Shown here: one piece after another, positions 24,968 to 30,085 of the stretch | Numbering within the stretch: the first letter of the stretch is position 1 | How the letters are laid out: each line of letters starts with the position of its first letter | DNA from: JBBRTJ01 sp038244535 | GTDB lineage: Bacteria; Actinomycetota; Acidimicrobiia; Acidimicrobiales; Ilumatobacteraceae | DNA: 30,085 nucleotides | NCBI GenBank assembly: GCA_038244535.1 | Contig: JBBRTJ010000040.1 | Span: 1-30,085, forward strand | Direction of reading: 5' to 3' | Program-made: the position numbers and the translations under genes | The notes under the pieces: model-generated | Database searches by the model: none | What the model was told of the DNA's origin: nothing | The model's input: the letters and a program-made list of their open reading frames with translations, nothing else

Positions 24968-25314
24968 CAGGCCACCTGGCCGGCTCGGTGAGCAACGACC
25001 TGGTCGACCTGACCGACCTGCACGACCTGACCAAACGGCAGCGCGCCGCGTAGGTGAACCACTGGGCCTCCTTCGAAGAGCAGCTCAAGGGTCTCCTTGT
25101 GCAGGAGGACCCCGGGAGGAAGCAGTCGCTTCGAGAGGAGTGCAGCGGGACCAGAACCGGCCGGCTGACCGAACCTCGACAGTACCCGACCGGCGAGGCG
25201 GCGGAGACCACGACCCACTGGTCCGGTCGATCTGACGCACCTCGGAAAGCTGCGTCGTAGCCTCGGCGCCCGGGGCCTCGCGGTGGATGCCGCTGCACCC
25301 CAGGGGAGGCAGCC
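24968..25314. other. Intergenic stretch, nothing recognised
   Basis: This 347-base gap separates two divergent genes, the zinc-ribbon protein (-) and the SDR (+). Short open frames exist on both strands but none shows a recognisable family pattern or a good ribosome binding site. GGGGAGGC at its right end serves the SDR gene. Promoters for both genes should lie here; no clear -35/-10 pair was identified. Confidence 0.5.
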
Positions 25315-26166
25315 ATGGCGCCGAACGATCGGCCACTGGACGGCACCGTCGCACTGGTGACGGGAGCCAGCAAGGGGCTGGGACGGATCTTTGCCGTCGA
25401 GCTGGCCACTGCCGGCGCCGCGGTGATGGTGGTCGCTCGCTCCGAGGCCGAGCTCCACGAGACGGCGAGGCTGGTGCGGGCTCAAGGCGTTCGCTGCGAG
25501 GCGCTGGTGGGCGACGTCACCGTCGACGCCACCGCCGCCGAGGCGATCCACCGGGCCGAGGAACGCCTCGGCCCGGTGGACCTGTTGGTCAACAACGCCG
25601 GCGCGGCGCACTACGGGGCGGTGGCCGACGTCGACCTCGGTGCGTGGTGGGCGGTGCTCGAGGTTAACCTGCGTGCGCCCATGGTGTGGACCCAGGCGGT
25701 GCTCAAGGGGATGCGAGCACGGCGGCGGGGGCGGATCGTCAACGTGTCGAGCCCCGGCGCCTACAACGCATTGCCGTACATCAGCTCCTACGCCGCGTCG
25801 AAGGCGGGGCTGTCCCAGGTGACCTCCGCGCTCGCCCTCGAGGTGGCCGGCGACGGTGTCGTGGCGCTCGCACTAGGCCCGGCCGCGATGACGGACATGG
25901 TGCGCAGCACGTGGGAGAACGACGTCATGCCGCAACCGATCAAAGACGCGTTCCACCGAGCGTTCAACGCCGACCCTGACGGCCTGCTGGCGCTGTCACT
26001 GGCTGTGTTCCGGTGCATGGTGCACGGCGACGCCGACCACGTGTCCGGGGAGTACATCGGGATGAAGCCGCTCGGCGGGTTCGACACGCCCGCAGACGTC
26101 GCCGCCCGGCCGCCATCAGCAGCCGGCGTCGTGCTCGCGGGGTTGCGCCACGAGCCCACGCACTGA
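25315..26166 (+). CDS. Short-chain dehydrogenase/reductase
   Basis: A 283-residue classical SDR. The cofactor-binding TGASKGLG has Gly17, Gly21 and Gly23; NNAG stabilises the central sheet; the catalytic set is Ser146, Tyr159 and Lys163 (SSYAASKAG). The segment VVARSEAEL after beta2, with Arg, suggests NADP(H) preference. SDRs oxidise alcohols or reduce ketones; the substrate is unknown. The extended C-terminus after residue 200 is longer than in minimal SDRs. GGGGAGGC stands just upstream of the ATG. It is convergent with the broken acyl-CoA dehydrogenase gene, so both might have belonged to lipid or steroid catabolism, which is an inference from families. Confidence 0.92.
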   Translation: MAPNDRPLDGTVALVTGASKGLGRIFAVELATAGAAVMVVARSEAELHETARLVRAQGVRCEALVGDVTVDATAAEAIHRAEERLGPVDLLVNNAGAAHYGAVADVDLGAWWAVLEVNLRAPMVWTQAVLKGMRARRRGRIVNVSSPGAYNALPYISSYAASKAGLSQVTSALALEVAGDGVVALALGPAAMTDMVRSTWENDVMPQPIKDAFHRAFNADPDGLLALSLAVFRCMVHGDADHVSGEYIGMKPLGGFDTPADVAARPPSAAGVVLAGLRHEPTH

Positions 26167-26183
26167 GTCGCAGGCGAAAGGGC

Positions 26184-27380
26184 TCAGGGGGTGGTCGGGT
26201 TCGAGGCGCGCACCTCGCGGAAGGGGACGTCGCGATCGACCTCCGGCTCGCGGGGCAAGCCGAGCACTCGTTCCCCGATGATGTTGCGCTGGATCTGATC
26301 AGTGCCACCACCGATCGAGGTGAAGTACGCGTTCATCTGCGAGTAGTTGGCATCGCGGGACTGGGGGTGCTCGTCGCCGTCGAGCGTGCCAGCCATCCCG
26401 AGCAGGTGGCCGTGCAGGCGACCCGCCGAGTGCAAGAGGCCGGACATCGCCAGCTTGCCGAGCGACGCCAGCGGCGACGAATCGCCCGCGGCCGCCGCCG
26501 CCGAGGCGCGGGCACCGTTCCAGGCGTTCACCTTGCGCAGGGTGTGCAGTTGCGCCAGGCGCTGTCGGATCGCCGGGTCGCCAGCCTTCCCCAGTGCACG
26601 GGCCACCTCGACGAGTGACAGGTCCGGCAGTGGAATCGGACCGTGGGCCTTGGCCGTGGCCCCCGCCGGCTCGGTCGACTCGGCGCGCGGGCCCATGGCC
26701 CTGCCCATGGCGACGCGCTCATAGGCGAGGGCGGTCTGCAGCACCCACCAGCCCTTGCCCTCGTCCCCGAGTCGATGGCTGTCGGGCACCCGGGCATCAG
26801 TGATGAACACCTAGTTGAAGCGCGAGTCGCCTGTCATCTGGCGCAGGGGCCGGACCTCGACACCCGGTTGGCGCATCGGGAACCAGAAGAAGGTGATCCC
26901 ACGATGCTTGGGCACGTCCCAGTCCGTCCGCGCGATCAGCATGCCGAAGTCGGCGTCACGAGCACCCGAGGTCCAGACCTTCTGACCGTTGACGACCCAC
27001 TCGTCGCCATCGCGCACCGCGCTCGTGCGCAGACCCGCCAGATCCGACCCCGCGCCGGGCTCGCTGTAGAGCAGGCACATCGCCACGTCGTCGAGCAGGA
27101 GCGGGCGCAGGAACCGGCCCTTGAGCTCGTCGCTGCCACCGGCCAGCAGGGTCCCCGCCCACAGGTTGGTCTTGTCGTGGCCCGGCCCGGACGCGCCGAC
27201 CTCGGCGAACACCGCCTCCACAGCGGTGGCCTCGTCGTCGCTCAGGCCGTGGCCGTACCACTCCGTGGGCCACCGCAGTGCCGCCCATCCCGAATCGACC
27301 ACCAGTTCGCGCCAGGCTCGACCGCCCGCACCGGTCCAGTGCTCGGCCAACCACGCTCGGGCGTCGTCAACTGCGCTCAT
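26184..27380 (-). pseudogene. Acyl-CoA dehydrogenase interrupted by an amber codon
   Basis: Two abutting open segments in the same frame form one acyl-CoA dehydrogenase of about 398 residues. The first part holds CLLYSEPGAGSDLAGL (the FAD/substrate loop), WVVNGQKVWTSGA and ends MTGDSRFN; a TAG at 26811-26813 follows; reading continues VFITDARVPDSHRLG, GWWVLQTALAYERV and a normal C-terminus with GGTDQIQRNIIGERVLGLP. The family normally has Glu in that position (FNEVF), so GAG to TAG is the likely change. The ATG at 27380 has AGGAG 6 bases upstream. The upstream part lacks the C-terminal helical domain and would be inactive. A sequencing error is possible. Confidence 0.88.
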
Positions 27381-27410
27381 GTCGGCTCCTCGGGTGCTCG
27401 GGCTGGCACG

Positions 27411-27428
27411 GTCGTCGGCGCCGACGAC
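27411..27428. promoter_or_regulatory. 18-bp perfect palindrome upstream of the acyl-CoA dehydrogenase gene
   Basis: GTCGTCGGCGCCGACGAC is fully self-complementary and ends about 30 bases before the gene's ATG. The position suits a repressor operator. GC-rich palindromes also arise by chance in such DNA, so the assignment is tentative. Confidence 0.35.
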
Positions 27429-27453
27429 GTGGGCCGCCATTCTCCCGCCTTCG

Positions 27454-27536
27454 ATGTCGAGTTGTCAGAGGGCGACGCGACACGGACCGCCATCCTCCAG
27501 GTCCATGTCGAGTCGTCAGAGGGCGACGCGACACGG
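27454..27536. repeat. Two-copy direct repeat, 32 bp
   Basis: Copies at 27454-27485 and 27505-27536 differ by a single base (T/C). They begin ATGTCGAGT and end GGGCGACGCGACACGG, 51 bases apart. They lie upstream of the broken acyl-CoA dehydrogenase gene, in noncoding DNA. The period is 17 codons, but no convincing gene covers them. Confidence 0.85.
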
Positions 27537-27986
27537 GTCACCCCCCTGGCTTCGTCGACGGTCGTCGACGCACCACGGCTGCCGACGGAGAGGCAACACA
27601 GGCGGGAGCGTGTCGCACGCCGATGAAAGAGCGGCGCCATGTCGGAGGTGGTTGCCAGTCGACGTCCAAGACGTTCGTCAAGCGTGTCGAGAAGCCGACG
27701 GCGCGGTACCGACGCGTGTCCGAGCGCCGGGGCCGCCCGCCGGCGACCTTCGCGGGGGTCGCGGTCAGTCGCCGGCTCAGGTGCGACTCGACACGAGCGC
27801 TGGTGCCCGAGCTCGGCTGGCGATGACCATCGACGCCTGCGCTGACGTCCGCGCTGGGGCTGGTTGACCGTTTCGGATCGCCGATCCCCCCGTCCGGAGC
27901 GGTTGGCGTGACGGTGGACCAGCGCTGTGGGTGGTGCCGTCGGGGAACCTGACCGTCAGGACCCTGTCGATCGATCACGACCGCGA
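27537..27986. other. Stretch without a recognised gene
   Basis: About 450 bases between the direct repeats and the next gene. Frames are open on both strands, as expected in high-GC DNA, but the translations are rich in Arg, Pro and Ser without family patterns. It may be the remains of a lost gene or plain spacer; I see no RNA gene or strong hairpin. Confidence 0.45.
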
Positions 27987-28451
27987 TCAGTACTCGCCCT
28001 TGATCACGAAGTATGAACCGCGAATGATCCCGGCCAGTTTCGACTTCTGTGTCGCAAACTTGAACCGAGGGGCAAGTTCGGCAGGGACTTCCATCCCGAC
28101 CGAGAGCTTGAACCCGACCGCCCGCTTCTTCGGATTCTCGATGTCGTACATGACGTTGATCGAGAGACCGGACTCGTAGAAGACGTAGGCCATTCGAAGG
28201 TTCTCGACTTGGAAGACCGTTGCCTCGAGCGGTCGAGATGAGATGACGATGTCTCGCTCCTCCTTGAGGATGCGGTGGACCCACTCGACGGCCTTCTTCG
28301 CCTTGCTTGCCGGTTCCACCGTGAAGACGTGGTCATACTTGTTCTTGAAGTAGCGGGCCTCGTTCGCCCGCAGACCGGCAAGCGCATCGGCTACCGGCGA
28401 CGACTCCAGACCGACGGTTGAGACCGTCTTGAAATCCACGACAGAGGACAT
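27987..28451 (-). CDS. Hypothetical protein, about 154 residues
   Basis: A soluble protein I do not recognise. It starts MSSVVDFKTVSTVG and has a balanced composition with a helix around AKKAVEWVHRILKEERD followed by likely strands (RMAYVFYESGLSINVMYDIEN, then KRAVGFKLSVGMEVP) and a basic C-terminus ending YFVIKGEY. Composition is far less Arg/Ala-rich than the shadow frames, and its codons are less GC-biased than those of neighbouring genes, which supports a real, possibly acquired gene. The start is uncertain: no ribosome binding site precedes the ATG at 28451, and an in-frame GTG at 28541 would add 30 residues. It is divergent from the DUF4177 gene. Confidence 0.65.
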   Translation of the reverse strand: MSSVVDFKTVSTVGLESSPVADALAGLRANEARYFKNKYDHVFTVEPASKAKKAVEWVHRILKEERDIVISSRPLEATVFQVENLRMAYVFYESGLSINVMYDIENPKKRAVGFKLSVGMEVPAELAPRFKFATQKSKLAGIIRGSYFVIKGEY

Positions 28452-28603
28452 GGAGACGACAGTACGTCCGAAGCGATCTCCGTCGACGCTGACCGGGTTG
28501 ATGGAGATCGACCGGTTCGGCGGCAACGACGGCTGCGTCACGATGCCGGTGGCAACGTACGCCCAGTCGTAGCCCTCGTGAACACCCAGATGGGAGACAC
28601 CTC

Positions 28604-28792
28604 GTGTTCGAGTACAAGGTCCTGACCCAACGAGACAGCCGATTCGCCGGCTCCTTCGATCTTGATGCTCTCGAGGTCGGATTGAACAGCTACGCCGCCG
28701 AAGGGTGGCGACTCGCCGAAGGTCTCATCGTCGGCAACCTCGCCAAGAGTGCCAAAGCCGAGATCGTCCTCATCCTCGAACGGCCCACCTGA
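28604..28792 (+). CDS. DUF4177-like small protein
   Basis: A 62-residue protein of the DUF4177 pattern: MFEYKVL at the N-terminus, a central helix LEVGLNSYAAEGWRL with the hallmark N..A.EGW, and an end strand EIVLILERP. The family is of unknown function, and proteins of this size are common in bacteria. A GTG start at 28604 has GGGAGA 6 bases upstream. It lies divergent to the hypothetical gene at 27987-28451; the 152-base gap between them should hold both promoters. Confidence 0.85.
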   Translation: MFEYKVLTQRDSRFAGSFDLDALEVGLNSYAAEGWRLAEGLIVGNLAKSAKAEIVLILERPT

Positions 28793-28949
28793 ATCGCGCC
28801 AGACCGCCTCAAGGCTCTGGCCATCTCTTCGATCAGGAGGAACAACCAGCGACCATCGCGCTGCGGCGGCGCCCGACCACGAATGATGAGAGCCGGGACA
28901 TCAGCAGACCGCTGCAATTCGGCCGTACCGGCGTTCGAGCCGGCCGGCA

Positions 28950-29223
28950 CCGCGCCGGACGCCAGCACGAGCCCACCGAGCGAGGCACAGACGATGGCGC
29001 CGGAGGCACCAAAGCTGGCGTACTGCGCATCGACATCCTTGATGACCTGCGCCGTGGTCAACCAGCCGAGCGCCCACAACGCGGGGGTGGACCCGAACCA
29101 GACAACTCGTCGCCAAGTTGCCCCCGCCAGCACTGCGGCCTGTGCGATCCCAACACCCACACCAGTGAGTGCACCCATCACGACCAGGCTGTTGGTGTCG
29201 GTTTCGTGGACGACGACCCTCGA
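28950..29223 (-). pseudogene. Membrane protein remnant (C-terminal part)
   Basis: One minus-strand frame encodes about 90 residues with three hydrophobic segments: VVMGALTGVGVGIAQAAVLAG, WFGSTPALWALGWLTTAQVI and FGASGAIVCASLGGLVLAS. The pattern, with the loop KDVDAQYASFGASG, recalls the last helices of multi-spanning actinobacterial membrane proteins of unknown function. Upstream in frame the translation turns into low-complexity Arg/Ser/Gly sequence, and no start with a ribosome binding site is visible, so the N-terminal helices appear lost. Downstream the frame runs into the DUF4177 gene on the other strand, so the original C-terminus is also unclear. A very short intact gene starting at a GTG is less likely. 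Confidence 0.5.
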
Positions 29224-29224
29224 C

Positions 29225-29407
29225 GTCGCGTACGACCAACTCCCGCACGACAGGTTCCCCCACACCATTGCTCTGCGCCCGCCGCCCGCCGAGTTCGTCG
29301 GCGAGCGGCAGTTCGAGTACGGACTCCAGCGGCTTCTTGACGGCATCGCCGCCCAAGCACCCAAGCGTCGCCGGGTCCGAGCGCGCCCGACCGCCGGGCC
29401 GGGCTGA
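29225..29407 (+). pseudogene. TetR-family regulator remnant (C-terminal part)
   Basis: The plus strand from 29225 encodes YDQLPHDRFPHTIAL, then FVGERQFEYGLQRLLDGIAA and a basic tail ending at the TGA of 29405-29407. The combination of a P-x-RFP segment and F-x-(Y/F)-GLQRLLDGI is typical of the last two helices of a TetR C-terminal ligand-binding domain. No helix-turn-helix region precedes it; the sequence to the left is the membrane-protein remnant on the opposite strand. It therefore cannot bind DNA as a TetR repressor. Confidence 0.6.
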
Positions 29408-29563
29408 TCGCCACCATCGGAAAGACGCAGACATCCGCGCCTCGATGCCCGACGCCAGTCCACACGAGCTGGCGTCAGTTGGCGCGAGGAGTCGGCTCGA
29501 ACATCCACGCCGTGGAACCGGAGGTGAGCTCGTGCAGGGACCACCACTGGAAGTCCGGCGTCG

Positions 29564-30039
29564 TCACGGTTCTTGCTCGTCACCTGCCCGCGGGCCGGTG
29601 ATGAGCACCGGGCATGGCGCGTTGCGCACGACGTGATCTGAGACCGACCCCAGCAGTGCGCGGCGCACCCCACCTCTGCCGGGAGTGCCCAGCACGATGA
29701 CCGCGGCGGGCAACTCGCGAGCGGCATCGCAGATGGCATCGCCGGCGTAACCGCTGAGAACGTGAGTCGTCACCCCGGTGATCCCCAACCGAGCGGCGCT
29801 GTCATCGAGAACGTTCTGCGCATCCGCCCTGCGCTGACGGTCGGCCGCGTCGAACTGCTCCGGTGACATCACACCGCCGGCGAACCCAGACGCGCCGACG
29901 ACGAGCGACGGGTCCAGCCCCTCTCGTGCGGTGACCAAACGACGCGCTCATGGGACGCCACGAGGAGATCGAGCCCGGCACGCAACGCAACGACCGAGGC
30001 GTCCGACCCGTCGGTGCACAACATGACGCAGTCCTCCAT
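29564..30039 (-). pseudogene. Universal stress protein with a one-base frameshift
   Basis: The gene begins with an ATG at 30039, with AAAGGG 6 bases upstream, as MEDCVMLCTDGSDASVVALRAGLDLLVASHERVV. It then loses frame near 29938-29941 and continues in the next frame as LVTAREGLDPSLVVGASGFAGG to the end. The C-terminus has the full UspA ATP-binding motif G-x2-G-x9-G-S (LGTPGRGGVRRALLGS), then the usual NAPCPVLI. Total length is 476 bases, one short of a whole number of codons, so a single deleted base next to a TTT run explains it. This may be a real mutation or a sequencing error; without the lesion the gene would encode about 158 residues. Confidence 0.82.
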
Positions 30040-30085
30040 CGAATGCCCTTTCGTGAGCAGAGCCGAGGGACCAGCCTCGCGCAGC

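Noticed and set aside
24967..25611. 214-codon minus-strand frame upstream of the zinc-ribbon gene
   Set aside because: It overlaps the start of the SDR on the other strand, has no recognisable motif, and its composition is typical of a high-GC shadow.
26811..26813. TAG read as pyrrolysine
   Set aside because: The family has an ordinary Glu at this site, one base away, and no pyl genes are seen; a nonsense mutation or base error is far simpler.
1..30085. tRNA, rRNA, CRISPR arrays, integrases and insertion sequences
   Set aside because: None was found on reading both strands; no cloverleaf, spaced repeat array or transposase motif was recognised.

Overview
The window is high-GC chromosomal DNA, densely coded on both strands. 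Many starts are GTG and Shine-Dalgarno sites are mostly GGAG/GAGG type. The gene content (TesB, nitroreductase, Rieske oxygenase, P450, SDR, acyl-CoA dehydrogenase, KatG, LuxR-type LAL regulator) fits a free-living actinobacterium, perhaps of the Acidimicrobiia. That placement is an inference from gene families, not a tested one. No rRNA, tRNA, CRISPR array, integrase or transposase was seen.

Layout. 1-3.7 kb: nitroreductase (+), TesB-type thioesterase (-), HAD hydrolase (-) and a Rieske ring-hydroxylating oxygenase (+). 3.7-7.5 kb: an MFS exporter (-) with a TetR-like operator upstream, then a MacB/FtsX-type ABC pair (-) whose ATPase carries a fused C-terminal cyclic-nucleotide-binding domain. 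7.5-11.8 kb: a 54-residue protein overlapping a GNAT acetyltransferase (+), a P450 with a double-CDGSH/ferredoxin-like protein downstream on the same strand (-), a serine hydrolase and a short GNAT protein (+). 11.8-18.6 kb: a family 3 glycoside hydrolase (+), a large LAL regulator (-), and diverging from it a three-gene ABC exporter operon (+). Four copies of one half-site lie between the two start codons, and a strong hairpin closes the operon. 18.6-20.5 kb: an HNH nuclease (-) and a 5'-truncated RibD/DHFR-like gene (-).

20.6-24.2 kb holds the most notable locus: a glycine/sarcosine/betaine/D-proline reductase B-like gene interrupted by an in-frame TGA exactly where a U-x-x-C redox motif is expected. 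I read it as one 384-residue selenoprotein with Sec151. Catalase-peroxidase KatG follows. 24.2-26.2 kb: a zinc-ribbon/AbiEi-like protein joined by a six-copy acidic hexapeptide repeat (-), and an SDR (+).

26.2-30.1 kb looks decayed: an acyl-CoA dehydrogenase broken by one amber codon, headless remains of a membrane protein and a TetR regulator lying back to back, and a universal stress protein with a one-base frameshift. Two small intact-looking genes sit among them. Assembly error could explain the point lesions but not the back-to-back remnants.
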